64,000 bases of DNA from Cryptomeria japonica. Lineage: Eukaryota > Streptophyta > Pinopsida > Cupressales > Cupressaceae. Positions 44,571 to 56,284 of the stretch are shown here, piece by piece. The stretch covers positions 820,875,896-820,939,895 of the forward strand of contig NC_081414.1 in assembly GCF_030272615.1 (NCBI RefSeq), given 5' to 3'. The notes under the pieces were generated by a model. The model did no database searches and was not told where the DNA came from. It was given only the letters and a program-made list of their open reading frames with translations. Position numbers and translations under genes: made by a program. The first letter of the stretch is position 1, and each line of letters starts with the position of its first letter.

Positions 44571-46074
44571 CTGTATTTATTTATTTTTATTTTTTTCTTC
44601 AATTGGTTTTTTATTTGCAATTTTTGGTTTTGATCGTGAGTTTTTCAGTCTAGATGGATGATTTTCTGAAGTAATAAATGTAAGCACAACACAAAAAGTA
44701 CAACCATTTTGCCTAATCTAACAGAAAATGTATGTTCTGCGAGGATGTGTTCAAATCCCCAATGTTTTAACAGGTTTGGATACGAGTAATACGCTTCAGA
44801 AAGACTCTTTATTCAAAGGTCATAAATAACATCATAGCCCACTAGTCTCGATACTCCGTCAGCTCAAACAGCCGTGTCACCCCCTAGAGGGCGCCCATTT
44901 TTTTGCCTTTTTCCAGAAATTAACTCAAAGTGAATCGCTTCACAGTTGAGTAGTTATCTTGGGAGATATATGGTGAGTAATCTTGGGGGCGGATTCTTCC
45001 CCACCCTTGCAATATGATGTTATAAATGTTTGGTTATTGACTCAGTTCAAAGTTTCTATTTCTATGGTTTGTAATTAGGCTTCCTGTTCGGTCGTCAGTG
45101 ATAAACTCCCTCAGGAGGCTTCCCAACCTTTAGAACAAAGGCTTTACGTATCTCAAGGATACTGTGGGAAGGCTAATCACTGCGTGCAACTGTTGAAAAG
45201 GACTTTCATCATTTTTCATTTTTGATTATAGTGGGTTGGAATACTTGGTGTCAAAGCCATTCCCCCCTTAGATCGTTCCCTTCACACTAGCCATAAACAA
45301 CTTTAAGAGTTGATTTCAACTCCTCGGGAAGGCAGGCCTGCTAAAGAGTGTAAATGCTTTGAAGGAAAGAAAGCTTTTTAAGAGAGGTCTAGTTTTTTGG
45401 ATCACCCAGTTAAGGGGAGAGCATATACCTTCCTCTTTCAATTCAAGGCAATCAAAAATTCTTTTTAAACCTTCAATTCAGTGATTTGCTAATCTCTACT
45501 TGGAGATGTTGCTCCAAGAAAAGCATGGTGTTCTTTTTAGTTCCTCAAAGCAATGATTATTTAATCTAGTGAAAGAATCTGGTCAACAAAGCAAATTTAT
45601 CACTGTGGTCAACAAAAGAAAATTAGAAAAGGGGAATAACTTCCCTCTTTTGATTTTGAACAAAACTTCATAAGTGAGGTTCTTTCCTTTGCAAAATTTC
45701 AAAATGAATCCTTTTATGCACCAAAGGATGGTGAGGTTCTTTTTAGAGATATTTTTGCAAAAAGAAAAGTTTGTGTTGTTTTTTTTAGAGCCTAAAATGA
45801 AGGTTTTCTCCTATGAAAGCAAGAAAATTTTGATAGTGGTTCTTTTTATAGCCCAAAAATAAGGTGAGTTCAATTTTAAGAGAAGAAAATCAAATTTTAA
45901 ACTAACCTAGGTAAGTTAGTAAAAAAATCTAACTATCTTAATCCTAAGATGAAGCTCCTATTTGCAATGAAGTTGTTAGAAACTTGCAAAATAACCAGTT
46001 AGATACCTCAGTGGACTTCTATAAGTCTAATTTCTAACTTTTGGTTACAATGTTTGTTTTTCTTATTTCGGTCT

Positions 46075-46345
46075 ATGATGCACTACAGAACAAACTGTAT
46101 GCGCTACAAAATCACAGTAATGCGCTAAAATAAGCCGGTGATGCACTATACTGTCTCTGGGATGCGCTACTATGTGTACTAGAAACGTTGCTTTGTTTTT
46201 CTCCTGCACCAAAACTTATAGGAAAAATTAGTAATCTTATGCACTGATAAATGGACTTTACATTCTAGGTGATGGACCCCACGCACTGAACAGTGAACTG
46301 AATGCGCTAGGCTATTAACCGGATTCGCTAAACAGTTAACGCGCT
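46075..46345 (-). repeat. TAGCGCAT motif array 2, Gypsy-G leader
   Basis: About ten copies in the same orientation as array 1; intact ATGCGCTA units include those near 46090, 46119, 46162 and 46303. It lies directly downstream of the primer site in the transcript. Confidence 0.8.
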
Positions 46346-46412
46346 AATTCATTTTTCTTGCGTACCTGCAAAAGTGGATATATTTCAAAACTGATTAGAT
46401 ATATGGGGTAAT

Positions 46413-46430
46413 GCCGCACGGTGGGCACCA
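46413..46430 (-). other. Primer binding site of Gypsy-G
   Basis: On the minus strand TGGTGCCCACCGTGCGGC begins four bases after the LTR end. The TGG start pairs with a tRNA CCA end. I do not assign the tRNA. Confidence 0.7.
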
Positions 46431-46434
46431 GAAA

Positions 46435-46716
46435 TGTATGCGGGAAAAGCAGGTCGATAGAACTCAATATGCGAAAAATGGAGCTCTATGGAGCCTTGCT
46501 CACACACCCACAGGACTTCTTGGTGCATGCTATGGAGTAATGAAGTATCACTCAGCTTCCCAAGGTTGGTCCCATGGTTCTCTATCTTACACAGTCCCTC
46601 AAACCAATGTTTTTGCTCTCAGATCACTGAGCAAAATGGTTTAGGGATGGCAAATGCAAGAACAAGGGAAGCTTTTGTTGATTTTGAGATGAGATGCATC
46701 CTAGGCTATGCATGAT
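46435..46716 (-). repeat. Gypsy-G 5' LTR remnant
   Basis: Matches 29448-29729 of the 3' LTR, then stops. About 1.17 kb of LTR is missing. The break falls in CATGAT (46711-46716), which also occurs at the matching point of the Copia-X LTR (61235-61240). Confidence 0.9.
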
Positions 46717-47766
46717 TTATGGGGTTTACAATTAATTTCAACCAACTCTGTAACAACCTCACCAGTGCACACTCCATCTACCTCTGCATGCATGTCCACC
46801 ACCTTGACTCCATGTGGCACCTTTGTCGACATCCACCTTATCTTGGACTTCTATGTCAGTTCAGACAGGATCACCGACTAAACAATAAACTGATCCTTCT
46901 TTTCTGCCGGTTCTCTAACCCTGCCAATGTCTCACACTTTACCAGTTACCCTTCACATCTGCACTTTACTGATCTATTAGTGGAACACCTTAACTATTCA
47001 CAAGACATGCCTATCCATACCATGCTCATCCTCATCAGGTAGGAGCACATCTCTTATCCTCTTTGCTTCCTTACCGGTTCCCATAATTACTGGTAGCTAT
47101 CTCAATGACACCATGTCATCAACCTTCAATTGATTCCATCTAAGCATTTGCATACCGGTTGCACTCTCTCTGTGTAGTTTTTGTTATTCCTTTCATCATC
47201 ATTAGTGTGAAAATCATCTTAGCTGGTTTGTAAAGGTGACAAACTCATCACTTATTTACTCTTCCTTTTTTGTCTGGGTGGCTTAATATGCCTTCTATGT
47301 CTATCTAGTGCTTATCCCTAATTTCATACACTTAAGGAATCCTTTTTATTCACCCATAGATCCAGTGTGATCCTTCAAACACCCACCTTTACCTCTTCTT
47401 CCTTACCTCACAAAACTAAGATGCATACTTTGCATAATAGGAGATAAGCTCCACTTACCAGTGGGAGTGAGTCCTTGTCATCTGCATCTTGCAATGTACT
47501 CATGTGGCTTCCCTGTTTGTGTAGCATATCTTCAAATAGGCACATGTGATCTGGTGTAGGCACATTCACTTCCAGTCATCTCTTCCACACAAGTCAAACA
47601 TAGACTTGTATACCGGTGACTCCAGTGGTCATTCCTCTGAATGACATTCTTCTTCTTTACCAGTGACCTAAAATACTAGTTCACATCAATGACTTCATGT
47701 CAATAATACTCCCATACTGGTTGTCCTTCTATACTGATTGACATTAATGAAAACACAATGCCAACA
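46717..47766 (-). repeat. Copia-X 3' LTR, proximal part
   Basis: Matches 61241-62246 and ends CAATGCCAACA before the polypurine tract. It is rich in ACCGGT-type motifs. Non-coding; the plus frame 46719-47042 has no domain. Confidence 0.9.
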
Positions 47767-47782
47767 ATCTCCCCCTTTGGTA
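47767..47782 (-). other. Polypurine tract of Copia-X
   Basis: On the minus strand CCAAAGGGGGAGAT directly precedes LTR start TGTTGGCATTG. More runs of the same kind follow inside the element (near 47822, 47850, 47910 and 47995). Confidence 0.8.
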
Positions 47783-49500
47783 TTGATGTCAACACATGTA
47801 GTATACGACATACTACATAATCTCTCTCCTCCTTTGTGAGATCCAAATCTTCCCCTTTGTATAATCCATGGATTCTCACACATGTAGTATGCGCTATACT
47901 ACATAATCTTTCTCCCCCTTTGACAATAATGGCAAACAACACTGTCAGGGTTTCTCACTTCCTTGTATGTTCCAGTCACTGTCAAGTATTTATCTCCCCC
48001 TTTTTTCTTTACCAGATGCATCAGGTCTTTTGATACCAGTTGGTACAATTTCTCAAGTTACAACTCTGGAGATGAAGGACTCTAGCACCAATTGACATCA
48101 ATTTATTAGAACCAAGTGTTTATGCAAATTGGAAACACATACATATACAAGTCTGAAACCAATTGAAGACCCATGTGTCAGTGAATACACCATACCTGCC
48201 GATCAAACTGCATAATCTCTCCTTTGATATGAAGAATTTATTTTGACCGTAATTAGATGATATCAAGTGTTGAAGCTGACACTGATGTCAATTGTATCTT
48301 TTCACATACCAACTGTATGTTCTCCTATGCAGGTAACTCTTGCTTTTTGTAGACAACTCTTCCGGTGATCCAGTTGTGATTTCAATAGGATACACATTGA
48401 AACATCTCATAAATCCGGATACCTCTAAAACACAAACATATTGGTACAACCATAGACACTTGCACACCCTCTGTGTCCAGAAGGTCAGATATACATAAGA
48501 AAATATGGTTGTCAACTCCCCCTGAGTTATACATCTCAGGTCCACACTGCCAGTCAGGTCCAAAATCAAAGCTCCAAACTTCACTATATACCGGTTGAGC
48601 TATACATTTGTGATCATCTGATGATATTTTAGTTCTATTATATCCACCACAACTTATGACATGATCTTGGATGTACACAATGCCATACAATGTAATCATC
48701 ATGCCAAGAGTTAAACTGGTTAGCCCTTAAGGGATGTATGCATACATAATCAAAAACCAGGCCAACATATGTCATTCATGTCTTCATCAACACCACCTGA
48801 GACATAGCTTCCCTTTCCATGTTATCGAGGCTAATGCAATGATCTCCAACCTCATTATCTTAAATATTCTGCAAGTACCTATTATCATTCATGTTGGTGA
48901 TATGCTGCACATACTGGTTTCCTATATCAGTTCATCATCACTACCGAAGCACCTTCCTATGACTCCTAAAATTTTGTGTCACTATGTATCTAATTTCATT
49001 TGTTAATCTCCATCCATTGACATATGATCCAACTCTGATCTATAGGTGTGTAGCCAAGGCAACCACTACACACACTTATCTTCTCATTTCCATCCTTCAT
49101 ACTAGTAGCATCTTGTTCTTCCAAGTGGCCTTCTTCACTGAGGGGGTGAATGATCTATTCAATATGTTACTCCCCCTAAGATCCTGCATCTCCTTTAGGC
49201 CTTAGGAGATATCACTTGTACATTGAATACACATTTCCGGTCCATGGTCTTCTTCCTCCACACTTGCTTGATCTCATTCTTCTTCCCATTTTAAGTCATG
49301 GGAGCATGTCTTACTTTCTTATACTGATGGGTCCTATCATTTCCAGACTTTGCATCATAACTGGAAGTAGTACTATAGTAGCACACAATAGAAATCCCAA
49401 CTTCATGATTGGGGAATCTCTTAATATACCAGTTTGACCATCTTCTTTTGGTCATGTTGCTATGACTGACAACTGAAACCGGTGGATCTCTTGATCCTAT
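47783..49500 (-). other. Copia-X 3' non-coding interior
   Basis: No protease, integrase or reverse transcriptase motif is readable on the minus strand. 47783-48655 matches 62263-63120, at roughly 90% by eye. Short frames on both strands lack domains. Confidence 0.6.
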
Positions 49501-50880
49501 AGGGACATTTCTCCTTTGATTCCATGCAGTCCTCTGACTTTTGTATGCTCTGTATCCACTTCTATGCAGAGCATAGTTTCTATATCAACCTCCATATGAT
49601 TTTAAGTTCCTCTTCCTGCATTCAAACTCTCTATGACCAATTCCATTGTAGTTATAACAAACATTATTTGTATAACTAGGAGAGGAAATATGCATGTATC
49701 TACTCCTGGATACATTTTGATCATATGCATGATATCTATGAGATCCTATATTGTTCCTTCTAGATCCCTTTATACATTCTTCTTTCGTATGGCCGTGACC
49801 ATTACATGAAAATGATTAACCAAACAAGGATGGCATATGAATTACAAAATTATTCTTCCATGCATGAAGTGATCTTACTGGTCTGACATCTTCATTTCTC
49901 CTTCTTTGACAATGGATCCTGGGTAGTCCATTCTTTGGATTTCTTCCATCTGATCTCTTCATCTCCCACACTTGTCTTGACATGTGGGCAGTAGCATTTC
50001 TTTGTCTTCTACCGGTAGGAGGTCTTCTTTGCTGTCTTCTCCCATCTTCCCTTTTCCTTTGGGATCTACATTTTTCCTCCTTCTTGCAACACCAATCTTT
50101 ATTCTTGTCTCTAAGTCTTCACCGATTGTGGTTTGATCAACCTTCTTCTGGGGAGTATTTCTAAATGTGAAGGTCTAACCGTTGTTTTCTCCATTTGAGG
50201 AGATAAACATAATATCATTATGGGGGACATTCTTGTTGGTGGAGCATTTATCGACACCACTTCCTGATCCTCTGGTATCCTTGAAATGCTTTTTATTCTT
50301 CAACATCTTGTCTAACCCATGACTGCTACCATCAAACTAGATTCTCACCTTGAGCTCATCTTGACACTTCTCAAGGTCATTATAGAGAACCTCCATTTCT
50401 CTAAGAGGCTACTGATATTATTTATCCTTTACTTCTAGCTTAGATACTAGATCTTTACACTGACACTCCTTGGTGTCTTATTCTTGAGTCTTCAACTCTG
50501 AGATACATTTTTTTAGATTCTTCAAGGCATTTTATCAACCGGTTTTTCTCCACTATTGCAATATTCTTGAATAACTTTCACTCATTCCTCACTCTGCTAA
50601 GTTCTTCAAGTGCACTTACAAGCTCTTATTTAAGATCAACTTCTACTTCCTTTTCTTCTTCACCATCACTATCACTGCCAAACACATCTTGTCGGCAAGA
50701 GTGATCTGCATGATCATTCTTAGATGTGTTCCTCTCATATTCTGATTGTTGAGCCATGAAGAGGTGGGTTCCTTCTTCATCAATGTTTTGACTTCTAGCA
50801 GATCTGTCTTCATCCTCTGCAGATACATGAGATGCATTTCTCCTTATCATCACAAGTTGGTTTTTCTGTAGTGGGCTCAT
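49500..50880 (-). pseudogene. Copia-X gag, C-terminal part
   Basis: Read on the minus strand from 50880. A piece with THLFMAQQSEYERNTS and an acidic SDSDGEEEKEVEVD run is followed by a coiled-coil stretch (ELVSALEELSRVRNE) with many stops. A decayed zinc-knuckle segment lies near 49610-49800 (CYNYNGIGHREFEC with one Cys lost, and a second GH...C remnant). The usual gag middle is missing, consistent with internal deletion. Continuation of the part at 59427-59724. Confidence 0.6.
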
Positions 50881-51673
50881 TGTTGGCATTGCACACTCTA
50901 ATGGTAATTGAAGGTAATTGAAGGTGTTATCATTGATGGCAACCTTGCAGCCTTGTGGATACCTTTAGGCAATCTTGTTGCACTGACAGACACTTCTGAT
51001 AGACACTTCATCGGTAGTGACAACAATGTATACCGGCACCCCAGCCGACAGGAACAACTTTTATTTATTGTATTTAATTGTAAATATCTTTTGTAAAGCC
51101 GACATGGTATATTGTAATAAGACTCATATATGTATGAGATCTTGTAAATAATTTTGATATGGATAGAGGATATAGAAGATGGATATGGTCGAAGTGATGA
51201 GCGAATATTAAGGCATGTTTTGTATAAGGTTATGGTTATGATATGAGCTTAAATCGGTACTGAACTTGGCATAGAAGATGCTGTATTGTAGCAATACATT
51301 TTATTGGATTCTCATAATCCATTTTGTAAGTTAGTGAGACTTCCATTTTGTAATTGAGCAGTGAGCTCTAGGCAGTTGGCCTTCCTACATGTGCAAGCAC
51401 CATATTGTAAGTAATATCCATTCATTGGCTAGTGAGTGTGGGTCACAAATCCAACCGAGGTTTTTCCCACACATGGTTTCCTCGTTAAAAATCTTGTGTT
51501 ATGGTGTGTTTTCTATGTTGTCTTTATTCTTCTGATTTACTACATTAATTCTTATTTACCAGTACACTGTTTTGGAATCCAAAATACTTAATAAAGTCAA
51601 ATATTATGCTAACCGGTTAGATACTGATTCAGCCCCCCTGTCAATATCTTTGGGACTATCATTAATCCTAACA
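50881..51673 (+). repeat. Copia-Y 5' LTR (793 bp)
   Basis: TGTTGGCATTGC...TTAATCCTAACA; matches 58604-59421. It differs from the 3' LTR by scattered substitutions and small indels, several at CpG sites. Confidence 0.93.
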
Positions 51674-51675
51674 AT

Positions 51676-51687
51676 TGGTATCAGAGC
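51676..51687 (+). other. Primer binding site of Copia-Y
   Basis: TGGTATCAGAGC, exact complement of the initiator-Met-tRNA 3' end, three bases after the LTR. Confidence 0.92.
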
Positions 51688-51735
51688 TTAGTCTTCTATT
51701 TTCAAAAGCCTAAAAACTTGAGGAAGATTCTGACA

Positions 51736-52760
51736 ATGGTACAGATGGACAACTTGAGAAAGAAATTAGAAGGAGCTCTTGCAAACAATGATGAAGAAAA
51801 GTTGAAAAATATCAAACTTGAAGATGATCTAAAGACTGCACAAGAATTCATTCAAGGAATTCAGGAGAATCTCACTATTATTGAAAATAAAAGAAAATAA
51901 CTTCATGAGAAGATGCAGAGTGATGATGATGAAAAAGAAACTCTTAATGATCTTGTGAACAAATTGAGGCAAGAAAACAGTACTATGAGGAATGAAATGC
52001 AGGATATGACTATGAGATTTTGTAAAGACATTCAACACAGGAAAAACAATGAAGATGACTTGACTAGGAGACTCAATGATGATGGAAATGAAAATCTAAG
52101 ACTCAATCCAGAAAATGATATGTTGAAGACAGATCTGATTCACATGCAACATGATAAAACTGAACTTATGAGATAGAAAGGAATTTTGGAAAATGAGTTG
52201 GCTACTGCAAATCAGCACAAAGAGAAATTCAAGAAAATTTCAGAAGAACTTGATGATATGCTGAAAAATGAGAAACCTAATGGAGACACTAATGGACTTG
52301 GATTTGAAGTTGGGAAAGTTTCGGTACTGCAAACAATCATGATCACAGTAAACTGGTAAGACAACCTAATTCTTACAAATTTAATGGGAAATGCTTTAAC
52401 TATAACAAGTATGGTCATAAAGCAAATCAATGTAGATCTAGAAACAATCAGAACATCAATGCACCCACTAGTCAATGTTCCAAATGTAATAAAATTGGTC
52501 ATAATTCAAAAATTTACAGAATGAATGTGAGATGTTATGTTTGTGGAAGATTTGGACATGTATCTAATCAATGTAGAACACAAACTAGTATAGGATATGG
52601 AAAGGCTATTCAGAAGAACAATGTGACTTGTTATGCCTGTAACAAGATTAGACATATTGCAAAATTTTATAGAAGTAAGACTTCACCGACAAATAGTAAA
52701 GGAGCCAATTTGAAAGGCAAAGAGAAGGTAGATGAGGTAAAGAAAGAATTTTCAAAATAG
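51736..52760 (+). pseudogene. Copia-Y ORF1, gag-derived coiled coil and zinc knuckles
   Basis: ATG 51736 (MVQMDNLRKKLEGAL) opens a long coiled-coil region interrupted by stops at 51898 and 52174. A frameshift near 52330-52360 leads into four CCHC-type knuckles at about 52400-52670. Only the third (CYVCGRFGHVSNQC) keeps all four ligands. The first has Tyr for the second Cys, the second and fourth have Tyr for the last Cys, and the fourth also has Arg for Gly. A basic tail follows. The capsid region normal in copia gag is absent, so this is a deletion form of gag. It could bind element RNA in helper particles (inference). Confidence 0.75.
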
Positions 52761-53159
52761 TGGATTAGAAAGAGAGATTAGAATGTTGATGAGACTATTC
52801 CTTCATCAGTAGAACAAAGTATTACACCACCGGCAGGAGACTCTTCATCCAACTGAAAAAGTAACCCTTGGCGGTATTGCAACAAGTTGAATATCATGCA
52901 ATTTTACTCTTAATTGATGGTGAGAAGATGAACTTCTTCTTTACCGGCAAATGTGTTAAGTTTCACTTAATCGACAAGCATTTACTCTAGTTGTTGGAAG
53001 AAAAGACATTATAAATCAATGTTTTTCCCTCTTTTTCAATTCACCGAGCATTCAAAATTTTAGAGAGCGTGAAAATCCAAGTGAAGGCATCCAAAGTGAA
53101 GAAGTGAAGAAAGTTCTTTCAAACACTCAAACCTATCAGGCAGCTTAAGGTATTTATTA
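52761..53159 (+). other. Copia-Y inter-ORF region
   Basis: About 400 bp between ORF1 and ORF2 with stops in all frames and no recognised motif. A polyprotein would not be expected to run through as read. Confidence 0.55.
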
Positions 53160-54418
53160 ATGGCTTCCTCCTTTGCTCCGGAATTTATTGTAAACCCTAC
53201 TGTTGTAGAAGTTGTGAAACACCCTAGGCTAGTTTTTAAGATCATTCCCGAGATAGAAAAATAGGATGATTCCATAGGTACTTTTTCTAAAATCCCAAAA
53301 GGAGTTGCTTGCGCAGAAGACCCTAGAATCTATATTCATTGCCATATTGAGGAATTAGGTTCTGAGGAAATATTGAAAATGTTTAGAACTGTTATTTGTG
53401 ATGAAAATGGAAATGTAAAACCTGAGCACAAGATAATTGAAACCTTAGGTTTTGTGGAAATCTTGGACATCCTTGAATTTCCTAAGGAGGTAGTAAGGCT
53501 TGTCCTTAGTAGGGTTCATGGAGAATTCTTTTGTCTAGATTCTATTTGTAAAATCACCAGAGAATCAATTAGGGTAGTGATAGGTCTACCCTCCACTGAT
53601 AGAAGGCTAGATAAGACTAAGAAGGTTCCTAATAACACTGTCATGACAATAATAGGAGCAACACATGATAGCAGATCCCTGAGAGTGAATGATGTTAAGG
53701 ATGTAAATGTCAGATTCATAAGCATGATCCTAGGATATAAAACCACACATGCAAACCGACTCAACTCTGTTTCCAGTCTTTGTATTAAAAGTGCATATGA
53801 TATGGTCAACAATGATGCAAAGATGGATGAATGTGAGTGGTTAAAGGATGAGTTGATAGATAATCTGAAAAAGATAAAAGGAGATAAGAAAGGAACTTTT
53901 CATTTTGGCAATCTCTTGGTATGTCTGATGTTGTATCTCACAAAAGAGGTTCCTGGTATTGGTAAGAAAGACTTTGGTTATGATATATTGGTAGGCAAAT
54001 AACTGTTAGAAATTTTCACTGGTATAAGTACTGATAAGGATGACAACATCATAGAGTACTTCAAAACCTTCAAAGCAAAAATGAAAACAAGAGAGAGACT
54101 ACCACAAATTATTGTAGACAAATATGAAAAAGAACTATGCTTTGTAATTAAAAAGGATGAAATCTGGATGGAGGCAGTTCTTCCTAGAATTGTATGGGTA
54201 ACAAAAATGGGGTATGAGGCAGATGTAAACATCATTGAAACTTATGCCAAAGACCTATTAGAAGCCCCTAGAGAACTAGAAGAAAAGGTTTTTGGAAACG
54301 CAAAGACAATAGAGAGTGGTGTACAGACATTGAAACAAAGGAAGAAAAGAGAAAAGTACATTAGGAGTGCAACCAAGCAAGTGAAGGACATAAAAGAAAA
54401 CATAATGAACATAACTGG

Positions 54419-56284
54419 TGTAGTCACATAAATCTGTCCACTTAATTAAATGAATATTTAATATTTATTTGATTATTTAACCATCAATTAATGAATTAAT
54501 TAAATTAATATTTAATTAATTCATCTTAACCCTCTTCTCCTATTAATTAAATAAATTATTCAATTTATTTGATTTAATTCACTTAACCAAATTCAGACCA
54601 TTAATTAAATAAATAAATCATATTTATTTAATTAAATATTCTCACATTTAAATAAATTAATATTTATTTAAATCCCCAAAAATCCCACCTCTCACATTTA
54701 AATAAATTAACATTTATTTAAATCACCTTTATCCTCCACCCACTTGTATTTTCCTACAAATGCAAGTTGCACAATTATTTTAAATAAATTATTTATTTAA
54801 ATCACCTTTATCCTCCACCCACTTGTATTTTCCTACAAAAGCAAGTTGCACAACTATTTTAAATAAATTACTTAGTTAAAATCCTATTTATCCTCACCCA
54901 CTTGAAACCTTTAATGGTTTCCCTTAAAGTCTTCAAAACTTGATGGCTTTAAAGTATTCAAACTTGATGGCTTTAAAGTCTTCAAACTTGATGGCTTCCT
55001 TCTATAGTCTTCTTAAGACTTTAATGGTTTTCCTTAAAGTCTTCAAGCCTTTAATGGTTTCCCTCAAAGTCTTCAAGCATTTTAATGCTTTATCTTCATT
55101 TTTCTCATTTAAATAAATTAATATTTATTTGAATATTTATCCAAATGCAAATTACACCATTTAATTGAAATAAATGATTTTATTTTAATTGAAAATACCA
55201 AAATTTCTCCCACTTGCATTTTCCTACAAAATCCACTTGCATGCCTAAACCCCTTCTAGAATTTTCTAATCACTTCTAAATAACCTAACCCCTTCTCTAA
55301 ACTTTGTCACATTCCTAAGCAAAAGGGAAGTCACTTCTCAAACCCTCAAAGTCTTTGATAACCATTGAAGGCTTTCAACCTTCAACCACTAAATGGCTCA
55401 AAGTCTTTGATAACCATTAAAGGCTTTCAACCTTCAACCACTAAATGGCAACTATTGAAGGCTTTCAACCTTCAACCACTTAATCCCCAAAGTCTCCAAT
55501 AACCATTAATGGTTACCTCAAACCCTCCCACATGGTTAAAACATTTGTTTTGACTCAACCTCTACCCAACCCAAAGGTCTCATCGGGCCATTAATGCTTT
55601 GACCATGATTATCTCTTAAACATTTACACAAAGGTTTATCCTTGGATTAACTCTTAATCCAGTGGGTAATCTTAATTTGGACTTGACCCTTAGCCTCTAG
55701 ATAACCATGAGGTCTTCTCAGGCCTTTAATGCCTCCAACTTCTTCTCTCAACCCAATCCTATGTTAACACTTGTCACCATTTTATTGGTGCCAATTGTGC
55801 ACATGGATCCCCAACTTTCAATCCTAACCCTTGTTAAGATTACTCAATCTTAACCCTTCATTTCCCCATTTCTTCTATAAATAGAACCCTTCTCCTCAAG
55901 CAAAAAGGAGAAAAGCATTAGAGTATTGTTGTTATACTGGCATTAGCATAGAGCTTTTTCATAGCATCACTATCTACACTTGCATAGCATTTGCTTATCA
56001 TATTCAACCATCTTGAATCTCCATATGGCATCCATGGCTAGTGCTAAAAGCTGAGAGCTACACTCATTTGGGACTTGGAGAGGAGAGGAACAAGGGAGGA
56101 GCAACTATGAGCATCTTGATTAGCTATTTTATTCTATGTTTATATGCTTTCTATTTCATGCTTAATATCTCTCTTGATATGCCTGTTTAGGATAATCTTT
56201 TGTTGCTAACACTAACGTTTGTTTCTTGTGCTCTTGTGTGTGTTGCCATCAAACAAATTTTCTAATCCTTTTTGCAGAGCATCA
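54419..56284 (+). mobile_element. Solo LTR S, gypsy type, inside Copia-Y ORF2
   Basis: TGTAGTCACA...GAGCATCA, with ACTGG on both sides (54414-54418 and 56285-56289). TATAAATAG lies near 55876 on the plus strand. The part around 55560-55690 aligns with the reverse of Gypsy-G LTR 30190-30300, so S is from a related family inserted in the other orientation. The first 300 bp are AT-rich palindromic tracts. Confidence 0.92.
54717..55460. repeat. Tandem repeats within solo LTR S
   Basis: Three local arrays. A two-copy ~80 bp unit (54717-54870) holds CCTCCACCCACTTGTATTTT. A short unit around CTTGATGGCTTTAAAGTCTT lies at 54940-55060. A two- to three-copy unit with AACCATT(G/A)AAGGCTTTCAA lies at 55349-55470. 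Confidence 0.75.

Larger units (their letters stand above)
43332..46412 (-). other. Gypsy-G leader (5' untranslated region)
   Basis: Three kilobases before gag. A minus frame at 43785-43405 is open for 126 codons but has no upstream ATG and no domain. Two TAGCGCAT-type arrays are present (44185-44570 and 46075-46345). The block 45220-45440 is shared with LARD-B, so it may hold packaging or dimer signals (inference). Confidence 0.7.
29448..46716 (-). mobile_element. Gypsy-G, Tat-type Ty3/gypsy with antisense PMD gene
   Basis: The 3' LTR is 29448-30901, the interior 30902-46434, and the 5' LTR remnant 46435-46716. The pol order is protease, reverse transcriptase, RNase H, second RNase H, integrase without a chromodomain, as in the Tat lineage. 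Between pol and the 3' LTR a convergent plus-strand gene encodes a plant mobile domain protein. The whole gag-pro-pol runs in one frame apart from one shift. The element sits in the Copia-X 3' LTR. Its outer end is deleted together with about 430 bp of X, so no target duplication can be scored. Confidence 0.93.
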
